The notes below the pieces were generated by a model that did no database searches, was not told the origin of the DNA, and saw only the letters and a program-made list of their open reading frames with translations. From Tulasnella sp. 424 (taxonomy: Eukaryota; Basidiomycota; Agaricomycetes; Cantharellales; Tulasnellaceae), in contig WSUB01000005.1 in assembly GCA_019633425.1 (NCBI GenBank), forward strand, positions 62,001 through 126,000: a stretch of DNA of 64,000 nt. Reading direction: 5' to 3'. Positions 45,645-58,267 of this stretch are shown one piece after another. The translations under genes and the position numbers were made by a program. Each line of letters starts with the position of its first letter. Positions within the stretch are counted from its first letter, which is position 1.

Positions 45645-47478
45645 ATGGACCGGACACCCTCCTCATCGACATCCAGAGCACTCACAGTGCCTTCGAAACC
45701 ACAAGTATCCTTAAGCAGACAAGTGGTTCTCGAGGAAGACGAATATACAGAAGCACTCAGTAACATTATTGCCCGAGATTTCTTTCCTTCACTCGCTCAA
45801 CTCGATGCAACCAACAACTACCTCTCAGCACTTGAGTCCGAGGACCCTGTTCTAATTCAAGCATCTGTCAGGAAACTTTCAGACCTGGCCACTGCAGCAA
45901 CTCCAACTCCCCGATACCAAGGAGACAATCGAACCCCCTACGTCAACTTCCCCTCCGACACGCCCCTCAGATTCTCCACACGTGGGGACACAGATCAACC
46001 AGCAGCCAAAAAACCCAAATTCGATACCAGTCTTTCTCTGGACCAGTTTCAAGCTCGTTACACCTCCGAGGACAACGCGTCTTTCACCGAAATCCTTGAC
46101 GACGAAAACAGGAAACGAAAGGAGAGGCACGCCTGGGCATGGAACGCCGAGGACCGCGCTGCTGCACGTAGAACGAAGGAGATCGAAGGAAGGGAAAGGA
46201 TGATGATTGAAGCCTCCAAAATCAACGAAAGCGCGACCGCCGCGAGGATGGCCATTACGAGTGGTGGAGAGATCAAGGCCATTACCCAGCATGGAGAGTC
46301 AGAGGACAAGAAAGGCAAGGGCAAAGCTAAAGCCGCGGACACTGGTAGCAATAGCTCAGAGGACGCAGAGATGCAAGGTGCTGCCGTTGCGGAACCGGAA
46401 ACCCCGAGCGGGGAAGTCAGCGACGGCCAACTTATCCTCAGGGAAAAGAAGGACGAGGCCATGGACACTGACGATCCTGTTGACGTCATGGCCCCGTTGA
46501 AAGACAGCAGATCGGCAGGAGTACCTGGTTGGAAGTTCAAGGTAGGTTTTCGGACAAGCCTTGCGGTCGCGACAAATTCGCTAACAGCAAGGACCTAGAC
46601 CCGGAACGCATTAATGTTCCCCCCAGACGCTGATGTATCGCCACACCAAGTAAACGCGTCGGAATTGCTTAGCAATGGAACTCTCACGGAGGCACCCACC
46701 ATCGTTCATGCAAACACTCGACTTCCTGAACAGTCCGAAGGAGCCGAAGGCTCAGTGGCCGGATCGTCTGTACCCCCAAGTCCGACTCGAAGCCGTATTG
46801 CAGCCGCTATCTCAGGTACATCATGTGAGTTCAACAAAAACATATTTTTATTCTCTGGATTGATCGATCGATGGCTCATGACTTCTGATCCGCTCAAAAA
46901 CCTACCGTTGATTTCACTCAGATGTTCCCAGCACCGACTCGCCTAAAGTTCGTGGGTTCAGTTTCGTCGACGCCATTCCGTCACCTTCACCTGCGCAATT
47001 GGGGACAGAAGCCATGAAGGAATTAATGACACTCGGCACACTTCTCGCCACGCCTCGTGTTATTTCCGGCTCCGATGATCCAGTGGCAGTAGAAGCGGCG
47101 ACGTCGTCTCCCTTTGTCATAAAGCCGCCAAACTCGCGAGATATGCTTGGTCGACGCCTCGGAAACGAGGCTGGGCGCTCCCTGACTAAAAAGGCTGGCT
47201 TACTAGGAGGTGCTACTCCGCGGACACCTGGTGATGGGATCGACAACAGAGGAAATTTGACGGCGTCCACTCCTCGAAGGGTGGACATATTGACTCCCGC
47301 TGCTAGGAGACTGTTGAGCCGGACGAAGGAAGGTGCTGGGTATGGACCTCCTGTAGACTCTCCTCGTGAGAGAGGTGGTCTATTGGGTGGCGTGACTCCC
47401 GCGGGAGAGCGCCGGAGACCGGGGAAGCAATTAGATCTGAGGAAAGTTGGCTGGGACTCTCCACGCGGGGGAAGATAG
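45645..47478 (+). CDS. ESS2: ESS2/DGCR14 splicing-associated protein
   Basis: Nuclear protein found with the spliceosome (human ESS2/DGCR14, fission yeast Bis1). Three exons (45645-46541, 46599-46824, 46922-47478) code for 559 residues. The N-terminal block reads LEEDEYTEALSNIIARDFFP and QLDATNNYLSALES; the second hallmark is LSLDQFQARYTSEDNASFTE. Basic helical stretches follow (WAWNAEDRAAARRTKEIEGR). The intron-joined KTRNALMFPP and the C-terminal GFSFVDAIPSPSPAQLGTEA plus TLGTLLATPRVIS match the family's conserved end, and the tail is Gly/Arg/Pro-rich. Divergent from RPS28, convergent with the glycosyltransferase. Confidence 0.88.
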
Positions 47479-47730
47479 TTATTCGGTTGCTTGTGGAAAG
47501 TTGGTGTGTAACTCAACTTGTCAGTCAAGGTGGACGGTATACAAGTGATGCTGTGCATGTATTGGCGAATTTGAAATACATTCATTACAAGCGCACATCA
47601 GGAGCGTAAAAAGAGGAAAAGGCATTTCCATGGTATCGGGATTATAAAGCTCTAAAGAGGGCAAGAACGACTAGGAAGCGAATTATAGAGTGTGGCACGA
47701 AGAAGTGATAACGAAGCGAATAAAGTCCGA

Positions 47731-49022
47731 TCATTCTTTGGAAACGTATCTGTCGATGATTGCCCACGACTTGATGTCCCCAGTGGGTCCATCAGAGTTG
47801 AGTTCCTTTTCCAGGAGAGCATATTGATCCCACCACCAAGCGTGAGTGGCGAGGAAATCGCTTTTTTCGCCTTTGCCTCCAGGGCCAATGCGTGCTTGCC
47901 ATGGCTTGTCGATAATGTAATGTACGACTTTTACGTCCTCATCGCGCCACATTTTAGGATGGATGTTTCGGAGTGGCTTGAGGGCGTTGTAGATGTACGG
48001 CAGAGGTTTCCATCGTCCTGCGAAGACGGCTGAAAGGAGGTCTTGATCTGGGAACGAGAAAGTCGGGACCAACGGGGAATTATGAACCCAGTCCTCGAGA
48101 GTGTTGTAAGACTTGATTGAGGGGTTGAGAACGACAAGTCCTGAGTTCAGCTGGTTGTACGGGCGGGGAGAATGTCTTGTGATCCGTGGTGGGTTAGAGA
48201 GACAGTCTGGTGCGACCAGGGGCGTGAACGCGCAATTCTCAGGTATCCTGTTACGTTGGGGGAAAAGGTGCGAGTTAACCTTGTGATCGTGGATGCCCCG
48301 GTTATGGCAAGAGAGGCATATTGGCTCACCAGTCCTTGGGATAATGAGCAAACTTTCGGGGGTTACACGCGCATACGTGCGATGCGGCGATGGAATCCCT
48401 CGGTAATGCCATTTCCATGAGTTCATCCAGGTTCTTTCGGACGAGCATATCTGCATCCATCATCACAACACGCTGCACGCCCGCAAATTGAAAAGAATTT
48501 CCGGAGATAGTCATGGGTGGCAGACAGAAGATTGGGTTAGCGCGGTGATTGCGACCCGGGCGGATATGCTCTCACATCAAATTCGACCAATTCAAACGAC
48601 CTGTCGTAATTTGGCAGTCGGGAAAAACCGACACAAGAAACATCACGAAAGGTGGAGTTGGCAACGAGGATGGGCGGGGGACGGAGACGCCAGACATCAG
48701 TGATGATCGGGAAAACAGGAACCGGATAGTTCCGCCTCGCTCACCTGAGCTTAGTCCAGGTATCCTCGAACCGCTTGTCGTGTTCCGCGAGTTGATGGAC
48801 GCCAGGCCTTGGCCTCAGCGACTGGACATCGCGTATTGGGATTCCTCTGCGGGTAATGGTGGCACGAGCAGCAGCGTTGAGCTGAGGAGTTGCAATCACG
48901 ACCAGCGGATAGCGAGTGCCGACGGCCCGGAGGGAATGATGGAGGACAAACAGTCCGGGCAAATAGGACGGGTTAGTGATGAGCACCACCCAGGCAGCTT
49001 TCTTCTGTGTAGCAGAGGACAT
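47731..49022 (-). CDS. Family 8 glycosyltransferase (glycogenin/galactinol synthase-like)
   Basis: About 325 residues over four or five exons on the minus strand. The N-terminus reads AAWVVLITNPSYLPGLFVLH, then YPLVVIATPQLNAAARATI; RFEDTWTKLR joins VFELVEFD and RVVMMDADMLVRKNLDELME, where DAD is the metal- and nucleotide-sugar-binding DXD motif of GT8. Later NSGLVVLNPSIKSYNTLEDW, FPDQDLLSAVFAGRWKPLPY and VVHYIIDKPWQ, the closing H..(G/D)KPW motif. Retaining transfer of a sugar from a UDP-sugar is expected; the acceptor is unknown. The start at 49022 (MSSATQKK) matches the family opening; an in-frame ATG lies at 49103. From memory, a GT8 gene is among those linked to A mating loci in several agarics. 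Confidence 0.82.
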
Positions 49023-49313
49023 GAGGGGAGGAAGATGAGGTAGCTTGTAGAGAGGGAGACAAGGTCTGCCATGGATTCTTATAGTGTGAGTGCGGGTGGA
49101 CAAATTGGATCGGGGTGAGGATCTAGCAAGCCGACCGGGAGCAAATTATTTGCTACCCCGTCAACGTTACCATCCGTACACACGTGAGGCTGGGTGCGGC
49201 CATCTCCCAAGAGGTCATATCGCAGGGCATGTGTCCATGGGACGTGGATGGAGATAGTATGGAGGTACATGATGATACAAGAACAGCACGAGCACCAGGC
49301 AAATTCATCAAGT

Positions 49314-49962
49314 CTAATCCTCTTCGTCGTCTTCCCTGTCAAGTGTGGAAATGCGCCATGAGTTTGCGCGGACGCCGGAGAAGTAGCAAGGTCAACATAC
49401 TTCTCGACGTTGTAGAACCGTAGTTCGTACTTGTCTTTTGAGGGGGCGACAACGCTACGAAACAACACCAAAAATATTGATGAGCGCCTCAGGGCCCTGA
49501 CCGGTTCGGCAAAATGCGACAAAGCGTCCTCACCGGATCCAATCACGCAGCTCGTTCTTCTTCAAGTACTTCTTCGTTAGGTACTTGAGGTACGTCTTCG
49601 CTATTGGCACGTAGTAGGTCACGATGATGGTGTTGCCTGCCGAGGTAGTATTAGAGTCGAGTCGGGTAACGTCAGTCAGACTTGCAATCCGGGCAGTGTG
49701 ATCGTGCCGCCTACCATTCTTGACAATCTTGACCGAGTCACCAAGTTGCCCTGGCCGACCATCGACCTTGAACCGATCGTGCAAGAACTTTTCGAATGCA
49801 GCGCCATCGAAAACACCGTCGTTTGCCGGCTTGGAGTAGTCAATGACAATCTTCTTCAACGGCTTGCTTGAGGCGGTAACCTTCTTCTTTTGATTGGCGA
49901 CGGGCTACATAGCACCGGTCAGCTCCTTTGACCCCCATTCCATTCGAAAATTCCTTTACCAT
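49314..49962 (-). CDS. RPL22: Large ribosomal subunit protein eL22
   Basis: Five exons on the minus strand code for about 125 residues. Exon 1 is only the ATG (49960-49962); then VANQKKKVTASSKPLKKIVI, DYSKPANDGVFDGAAFEKFL, HDRFKVDGRPGQLGDSVKIV, next exon NTIIVTYYVPIAKTYLKYLT and KKYLKKNELRDWIR, then APSKDKYELRFYNVEK and the acidic end EDDEED at 49314. Complete and conventional. It shares a 210-bp divergent promoter with the dyskerin gene CBF5. Confidence 0.94.
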
Positions 49963-50172
49963 GATGAATAGCGGTGAGAGTGTTGGGGTCGATGAGGGGA
50001 ACGCGGTATAGACGCAGAAATTGGTTGATTATCTCCGCGCGTGTGACAGTCAGGGTTAACTCCGAGCGTTGACCGGCTTACCCCCGTCCATAATAAAACT
50101 TCCAATCTCGACTTGGGACAGGCGCCGGGAGCACAAATCGTTCTTGCCCTTGTCTCTCGAATTGCACCGGCA
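49963..50172. promoter_or_regulatory. Divergent promoter RPL22 / CBF5
   Basis: 210 bp between the start codons of two ribosome-production genes. Coordinated control is likely from the arrangement; no specific site could be named. Confidence 0.5.
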
Positions 50173-52127
50173 ATGGCACCAGCACAAGCTGTCAAGATAG
50201 ATGTTGCGGAGGCCCAGAGGAAGGGTGATTACACCATTTCCCCAGCCGATGCGGCACCGAAACTTGATACCTCGCAATGGCCGATCCTCCTCAAGAACTA
50301 CGACAAGCTCATCGCACGGACGGGTCATTATACTCCTATACCTCAGGGATGCAGTCCACTAAAGAGGGACTTGAAGACCTATATCAAGTAAGCGAGCCGC
50401 TCGGCGTTGGCGTTCGTACATTCTGACATACTGGCTCTTCAGGTCTGGCGTCATCAACCTCGACAAGCCATCAAATCCATCGTCCCATGAGGTCGTAGCC
50501 TGGATAAGACGAATTCTCAGGGTGGAAAAGACGGGTCACAGCGGAACACTTGACCCTAAAGTCACTGGTTGTCTCATCGTCTGTGTTGATCGGGCGACAA
50601 GACTCGTTAAAAGCCAGCAGGCTGCTGGTACGCGTTTCGTCCCTCGTTGCGAATTTCACCTTGTTGACAACCTTGCTGTGAAACGTATAGGTAAGGAGTA
50701 TGTTGGAGTTCTCCGCCTCCACGCTCCTCTCGAAGATCCCAAAGCCCTCCCTCGCGCAATCGAGACTTTAACTGGTGCACTCTTCCAACGACCCCCACTC
50801 ATCTCAGCCGTCAAACGCCAACTTCGTATCCGAACCATCTACGAATCCAAGCTACTTGAATTCGACAATGAACGTAACTTGGCTGTGTTCTGGGTCAGCT
50901 GCGAGGCTGGTACCTACATTCGAACGCTCTGCGTGCACTTGGGGTTATTGATTGGAGTTGGTGGGCACATGCAAGAGTTGAGGAGAGTAAGGAGTGGTGC
51001 AATGTCGGAGAATGATGATATCGTGACGATGCACGATGTTTTGGATGCTCAGTGGTTGTATGATAACACTCGAGATGGTGAGAGGGGCCTATTCATCGTC
51101 GCGTCCTGAAGACCTGATGGCTAATCTTTGTCACCCTCAGAATCATACTTGAGACGTGTTATTCGGCCACTGGAATGCCTCATGACCGGGTACAAGCGAA
51201 TCGTAGTCAAGGATACATCCGTCAACGCCATTTGTTACGGTGCTAAATTCATGATCCCCGGTTTGCTGCGGTACGGTGAGTTGCCTCTACTTCGCTATCG
51301 TCTTTCTCAGTTTCAAGAAGATTAAAGTGGACTCCCCTTTCTAGAGGAGGGCATCGAAATGCATGAAGAGGTCGTCCTCATGACCACCAAAGGCGAAGCC
51401 ATCGCCTTGGCTATCGCTCAAATGTCAGCCGCAGACTTGGCCTCCTGCAGCCACGGCGTTGTAGCGAAAGTGAAGCGTTGTATCATGGAGCGCGACACTT
51501 ATCCACGCCGATGGGGTCTTGGTCCTCAAGCACTTGCCAAGAAGAAGATGGTAAAAGAAGGAAAGCTCGACAAGCACGGAAAGAATATCACTGGAGTTAC
51601 ACCGAAGCAGTGGACCGATAGTTATGTCGACTTTTCGGTCACTGGGGATAATGGTCAGGCGCGACCGCTCATCTCGGTATGCGCTCTTTCTGCGATCAGT
51701 GCTGTCGACCGACGCGCCATATGCTGAAGAACCCATATTTATTCACCAGACTCAGCCAGCTACCGCTCCCTCTACGATAGACTCCGAACCCCCGTCTGCT
51801 ATTGAGGCTCAGGAAGTGGAAGATGCCATCCAGGTTGTGCCAGAGAAGAAGCGCAAGCGGAAATCGGATGGAGGCGATGCGGTATGTTCAGCGCGTTTTC
51901 TTATCAACGAATCGACTAATTGACATTTATTCTAACCGGGCTTCCAGATGGATGTGGAAGAAACTGACGAGCAAAGGAAAGAGCGCAAGCGTCTTAAGAA
52001 AGAGAAGAAGGCAGCTGAGGCCGCGGCCGCTGCAACCGCTGGCGAAAGCTCTCCAGAGAAGGAGAAAAAAGAAAAGAAGGAGAAGAAGAAAAGAAAGAAG
52101 GAGGCTGCCGATTCCGATGATGATTGA
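50173..52127 (+). CDS. CBF5: H/ACA snoRNP pseudouridine synthase (dyskerin)
   Basis: Catalytic subunit of H/ACA snoRNPs: converts uridine to pseudouridine in rRNA, acts in pre-rRNA processing, nucleolar. It starts [20 protein letters not shown], followed by [20 protein letters not shown] (family N-terminus), [20 protein letters not shown], and [18 protein letters not shown] with the catalytic Asp of the TruB motif near 50551. Then [40 protein letters not shown], the PUA domain ([40 protein letters not shown]), [20 protein letters not shown], and the Lys/Glu-rich nucleolar tail [20 protein letters not shown]. About 480 residues, six or seven exons; the junctions between 51640 and 51750 are uncertain. 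The upstream in-frame ATG at 50113 is less likely. Confidence 0.92.
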
Positions 52128-52665
52128 AATGGAGTTAAGGCGAGCCAGGGGGGACACAACGACCGTCTGTAATTCTGTAAAACCGGTACATTCGACCGTC
52201 TTATCATCTGCATGTAAACTATTTTCTTGTTGTTCATCCCCTTGTTCTGGGTTGTTTTTTCCTGGCAGCGGGACGCACGCGAGGGCGTGGTGGTGAGTAG
52301 AGGTGAACTTTGACGCCTGTTATGGGAATTTTTGTAATTTGAGTTTGGACCAAAACAGCAAATCGGTGTTCTCTCACTGCCAACCGTGACCCCATGCCCG
52401 ATCTATTTCAACGACGGAAACCCATTATCGAAATTTTAACCTGTACAATCGAACCTTCGCTAAACCGCGATTAAACGAGGCGCGCTCCATTACGTCCACC
52501 CTTCTGGTCCTCCGCACGCATCAAACGGCGTACGCAACCTCATCTATTAAGCATCTGAAGGTGTTTTTAGGCGGCGAAGAACGGCAAATACTAGAGGAAG
52601 AAGGAATTAGGACCACCAGACAGTAAAACTCGTTTTCACAGAGGGCGGACGTTACTACTCCAGTG
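52128..52665. other. Intergenic, no gene seen
   Basis: 538 bp holding the CBF5 3' flank and the promoter side of the helicase. No repeat or RNA gene recognised. Confidence 0.5.
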
Positions 52666-55600
52666 ATGGCGAAGAAAAAGCACGTCAAGTCTCTGCGGCC
52701 GTACCAGACAGTTGTACAGGCTAAAAAGCCAGGACAAGATCCGAAAGCAGAGGAACAACCCTCTTCCAGCAAGTCGCCTGACGTATCTGCGCCTGCAGAG
52801 TCTGGGGACGCGTCGGCTCCAGCTGGGCAGACCGTCGCCGAGACGCCCGCCGAACCCGTTGATCCGAGGCGTCAGCGCATCCAAGAGTTGGCTACTAAGC
52901 TCCAGGAGAAGACGGATAAAGATGTTTCTCTCATACTTCGAGTAGGTCCGGTTCATTGTGGACTACCGACTATTGAGAACAGTGCTCAACGAGCGCAAAA
53001 CCGCCCTTCCTGGAATTAGAACTTGAAAACCGAGCGGAGCCTGGCTGCAGAATACACACGACTAGAACTCGACAATACGATCCGCTCGCGCATTCTTTCT
53101 TTCGTAGAAGAAACTGAGAAAGAAGGGAAAAGTGGGTCGTCAAGCCAGAACACACTCTTGCGCCTCGCAATTCTCACATTTGGAATGCTCATAGGTTTTG
53201 CATCACGTCGAAAGGGACAAGAAAAACTCGATGATCAATCTCTGGGGAAACTTGGGGTCGCGTTTTGTGTCCTACGTCGACTAGGGTTCTCGGAAGAACG
53301 GGTATTTGAATGCCTGAAGGCTATTCCGTCTGTTGAACTAGAAGACGCCTTCGATTGGGTAAATATTCATGGCAGTTTCGAAGGTATCGAGTGTTAATGA
53401 CGTTCTCTCCGGTAGTTGTATCTGTATTGCGGTGAAGAGGAACTTCTGAATCCCAAAGGTGAGTCTGGAGTCCATCACACTAAACAATCCAATATCTAAT
53501 CCTTCTGTTCAGGAAACGCTCCAAGTGTCGAACCATCCAAGTCTTCAGGACCTTCGACCGCGTCTCCGGCCCCGTTCACCCCAGCCACTCAATCGATTCC
53601 CGCAACTCCGGTTTTTAAACCAACCCCCGTACCTCCCGGAAACCATTCAGGCAAAAGAATGAAGACAAATGCGGCCTCGGCTCCCAAACCGCCGCCCCGA
53701 ACAGTGCCAGCTCCAGCACAGCAGGCCACGCTGGACCCCGAAACTGCCTCATCTGAATCCAGCAGCGAAACCGAATCAGAGACCGATTCGGACGAAGACC
53801 CGAATGTCGCATTCGCCCGACTGAAGATGCGGCTTAAAGTGCTCCCAGAGCGACGAGATCCCGACGGTTTGCATGCTGCGAAGCTGAAGAAGCGCATGGA
53901 TGAACTCCAGAAACAGTACTTTTTCAAGCAAAGCCTCGCCGACAAGGAGTTTAAGCTTCGGGAGAAAGAAATGCAGGAGGCTGCCTTGCTCGCGAGGCTT
54001 CGTAACATGGGAAGACCGACCCCTGCAAACAAGGCTTCTGGCCCGACCGCTCAAGAGGCTCCTCGTCCTGGATCGGCTCCTACCACATCTGTGACAACAA
54101 TAAAGGCATCCTCCCCCGTAACCAGTGATGATGAACCGATGTTTGGAAATTTGATGGATCCAGAGGAACCAGCCAAGACCGACGACCCTAACGATGCAGC
54201 AAAAAGTCCCTCGGGGATATTCATCCCCACGCGCGATATGTCTATGCCCAAGCAATGGGGTGGACAGACGCCCAGGAAATTGCTTCAAGAGGTTGTTCGC
54301 AAAGCCGACCGAACCGCGTCCTTGGTGTACTCTCCTCTGTCGAGTGATCGAGTCGCACGAGCTAGCGTCATGATCCGCTTTTCTGGGGGTCGGGTGGAAC
54401 GCTTTGACATGGTAGACATCGGCTGCCCCGACATGGATCAAGCCCAGCATTACATTGCCATGATAGCTCTTCACGCGATAACCTTTCCCTCTCAAGCTGG
54501 TTTCGTCGGTGGTACCAGCTCTCCCACTTACTTCCGCACGCTACCGCCAGTTTTCATCGAGCTCTGGAACGAGCTAGAAACGAAAAGAAAGGAGGGGAAT
54601 GATGCGAAGAACCTCGAAACTTGGTCTAAGCTATTTGAAATCCTGGAATCAAAAGTGGAGATGGCGCCGGAGCCTGTCAAAGTGAAAAAGGATGTCGAAG
54701 TTGATAAAGGAGTTGCGACCAGCTCCAACCGACGACGAGGTGGTCCTCCTGTATCGCCCGAGCAGCTCAAGCAGGCATTCCAGTCTCGCGTCGCTTCTCC
54801 GGCCTACCAAGACATGCTGGCGAGTAATCGCACTTCCATCCCGGCACTGATCCTTACGGAATTCGATAGGCTAAGAGAAACACGTTACCGATCGCCGCAT
54901 ATCGACACCAAATTATCGAAGCTTTGGAAATGTCTCAAGTCGTAGTCCTCAGTGGCGAAACAGGCTGGTATGTCTTGTAAGCTTTGTGCAGCCTCTCGAC
55001 TGATCATCCACATCTTTGCCCATCACAGTGGAAAGAGCACGCAATTGCCGTCATTTATCCTTGAGGATCAACTCTCGAAGGGTATTCCGTGCAAAATCCT
55101 CGTCACCGAACCGCGGAGAATATCTGCGATCACGCTCGCTCAACGTGTGTCGCAGGAACTGGGCGAAGGTCCTCAGGCAGTCGGAACGCCCTCTTCCTTG
55201 GTGGGGTATGCTATTCGGCTTGAAAGCCATACATCGCAGTCGACCAGGCTTACATTCTGCACCAATGGAATTGCGCTGCGTATGTTTGAATCTGGTGGTC
55301 AGGGGGGCACAGGTGCTTCCGTGGACGACGTTACCCACATTGTCGTAGACGAGGTGAGCCTCTGAGCTATCTATCGATGTCTATCTGCTAATGTTGTTGG
55401 ACGTAGGTTCACGAAAGGTCGATTGAGTCGGACTTCCTACTAATCGTCCTCAAATCGCTCCTAGAACAGAGAAACGACTTGAAGTATGCGCGATTTCCAT
55501 CATTCGATGAACTCGCTAACGCGTTGCTGGTAGGGTCGTTCTGATGTCCGCGACGCTGGATGCCAACAAGATATCAACTTATTTTGGCGGATGTCCTACG

Positions 55601-58139
55601 TTGCAAGTACCTGGCAGGACGTTCCCCGTCTCTGTCCGGTTCTTAGAAGACGCAGTGGAGTACACGCAGTGGGCTATCCAAGACGGATCACCTTACGCCG
55701 TAGGTGAGTATCGTTGAAACGCCTTCGATTATGCTTCGCTGAGCATGTCCCAGCAAATACCAAGGGCAAAGATAAAAAGTCTAGGAAGACGATGGACTGG
55801 AATGAAGACGCTATCAATGCTGACGAAGACGAAGTGGCTCCCATTGTCGCAGGGGGGTTGAAACTGGAGAAACGTTATTCGGCCGTCACAAGATCCACAA
55901 TGGAACTTTTAGATCAGGGGCTCATCCCTTACCAGCTAATCATTCGCATTCTTGAAAGGATTTGTTTTGAAGATCCCGGATACTCCAGCTACTCGGTGGC
56001 CGTTTTAATCTTCATGCCTGGTCTCAACGAGATTCGAAAACTCCACGACGCTCTTGTCGAACATCCTGCGTTTGGCAGAGATGACTTCCTGATTTATCCA
56101 CTTCATTCGACGATATCCAGCGAGGATCAAACGGCTGCATTCGAGATTCCACCACACGGGGTGAGGAAGATAGTTATAGGTACGTGTTAACGCGCAGACT
56201 ACTTCATGGATTCCACTGACTTTGCTTTTCAGCTACGAACATTGCAGAAACTGGTATCACTATACCTGATATAACCTGTGTTATCGATAGCGGCAAGCAC
56301 CGGGAGAATAGGTTTGTGCATTTCCTGCGTATTTGAATGCTTCTAACCCGAGTCGAAAGATTCGATGAGAAGCGTCAGATCAGCCGCTTGACGGAAACTT
56401 TTATCGCTCGAAGCAATGCTGCTCAAAGACGGGGTCGTGCTGGTCGCGTTCGGGATGGTATGTCTTGACTTTGGCTGCCCACGGTCGCTGCTAAAAATCG
56501 AGGCAGGTCTGTGCTTCCACCTGTTCACGAGATACCGACATGACCGTTCGGTGGGTGGTGTGTACCGTGCGCCAGTATCGAAGCCTGATCCTTGCGACAG
56601 TTTGCCGAACATCCTGATCCTGAAATGATGAGGCTTAGCCTATCGGATCTGGCCCTCCGCATCAAAGTTCTGAATATAGATCTTGGAAGCTCTATAGCGG
56701 ATGTCCTTGGCAAAGCTCTGGATCCTCCATTGGCGATCAATGTACAGAGAGCAGTCCAAGCGCTTGTCGAGGCATGTTCATCATCAAACCCCCAGACGCC
56801 GCGCCTCTCTCTAAGTTAACGTTGTAGGTCGAGGCGCTGACGCCGTCCGAGGAAATTACGCCAACGGGTCGCCTTCTGAGCAAGCTGCCGATCGATGTTC
56901 ATCTGGGCAAATTCATCCTCAACGCGGTCGTAATGAAATGCCTGGATCCGGCCTTAACTATCGCCGCTGCATTAAGTGCGAAATCCCCTTTCGTCGCACC
57001 CTTCGGTCAAGAAGAAGAAGCCGCTAAGGCAAAGCGGAAGTTTAACTCAGGTTTGCCGGTATTCTCTAGGATATGAAATGCGGGTAACTAAACTGGGTCC
57101 CTACAGATAACTCGGACTTCTTGACGGTACATAACGCCTTCTCCGCTTGGAGAAAGGTTTTAGATAAAACCAGTCTAGTTCGAAAATTCTGCCGAGAAAA
57201 CTACGTCAGCTTCCAGGTTGGTCTGCCATGGAGTGCTAGGGTCGGGATGACTGAATGCTTGCCCCTAGAACATGCAACAAATTGAAGAAATTCGCCAACA
57301 GCTACTTGCGTCTGTTCTGATTTTACATTTCATTCCTGTGGCCAGCTCCCTCATTCGTTCCATACACCAGGTATCTCGCCGACTCTGGCTTCATCCAAGC
57401 AGATCGCAACCTCTTGACATCGCTCTCTCGGTGCGTAAAACCGACCATAAGCTAAGTTCGGGTTCATCTCTAATTTTTTAAACAGTTCTCGGTACAGTCG
57501 TTGGAAAACTCATTTGGTCGCAGTCCCGGCGGAGTACAACGTCAACGGGGAAGATAACAAAATCATATCTTCAGCTCTAGGGGCCGGCCTCTACCCCAAG
57601 ATTCTATCCGTGGACACCAAGAGTGGTGCGATGCGCACCCTGGCCAATAATCAGGCTGCAGCATTTCATCCATCCTCCATCAATTTCCGCCTGCGAGGTC
57701 GACCTCAATCAGTCGGCGCGGAATACCTTGCATTCTTTACGCTCATGTTGGTGACGAGCTCAACGTGAAATCCTTCCCTTGGCTCACTATCTCCATAGGC
57801 ATTCAACAAAGCTCTATGTCTGGGAGACTGGGCCGGTGGACAACATCGCGCTCTTGCTGTTGTGCGGAGACACCGAGTTCAAGGTCAGTTGGATCTGGGC
57901 TTATCCTTTGCAACGGCTGCTCATCTCTCAACACGCAGAGTATCGCCGATTCGGCCCTTATTGACCGGAAGATCAAGTTCAACTTCTCTCCGAAGACCGT
58001 ATTCGCTCTCAAATCTCTCCGGAAGAATGCAGCGGCTGCAATGTCGCAGCGGATGAAAGGGAATGCGCTTACCCAGCAGCAAGAGGTATGGCTCGATCTG
58101 CTGATGGAGGTCCTGGGATCTCAGGAGAAGAGTGTATGA
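52666..58139 (+). CDS. DEAH/RHA RNA helicase with UBA domain (DHX29/DHX57/Ucp12-like)
   Basis: About 1,400 residues in some twenty exons. Order: Lys-rich start (MAKKKHVKSLRPYQ); UBA-like region GVAFCVLRRLGFSEERVFEC...LEDAFDW; a Ser/Glu acidic linker; RWD-like block (HYIAMIALHAITF; LPPVFIELWNELE); helicase core NTLPIAAYRHQIIEALEMSQ, Walker A GETGCGKSTQLPS split by an intron at 54967, TEPRR, DEVHERS, LMSATLD, IFMPGLNE, ATNIAETGITIPD and AAQRRGRAGRVRDG (motif VI); then winged-helix/ratchet (IDLGSSIADVLGKALDPP) and OB-fold (KILSVDTKSGAMRTL) regions. DHX29 promotes 48S scanning on structured mRNAs, so a translation role is inferred. A 57-nt intron near 54822 restores frame between LASN and NTLPIAAY. 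It converges with the E2 gene, 128 bp apart. Confidence 0.85.
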
Positions 58140-58267
58140 GCTCTGGGTCTGGATGTATGTAGTGATATTACGGCACGAATGGCAAGAGATAAAAGACCAG
58201 CACTCGGAAAGTAAATGTAGAAAGATCTATAGCCAAAGGAGAAAATGCACCATCATGGCAAGGAAAA

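Noticed and set aside
53776..54495. Minus-strand open frame of 239 residues
   Set aside because: Antisense shadow of the DHX29-like helicase, whose plus-strand reading carries the conserved motifs.
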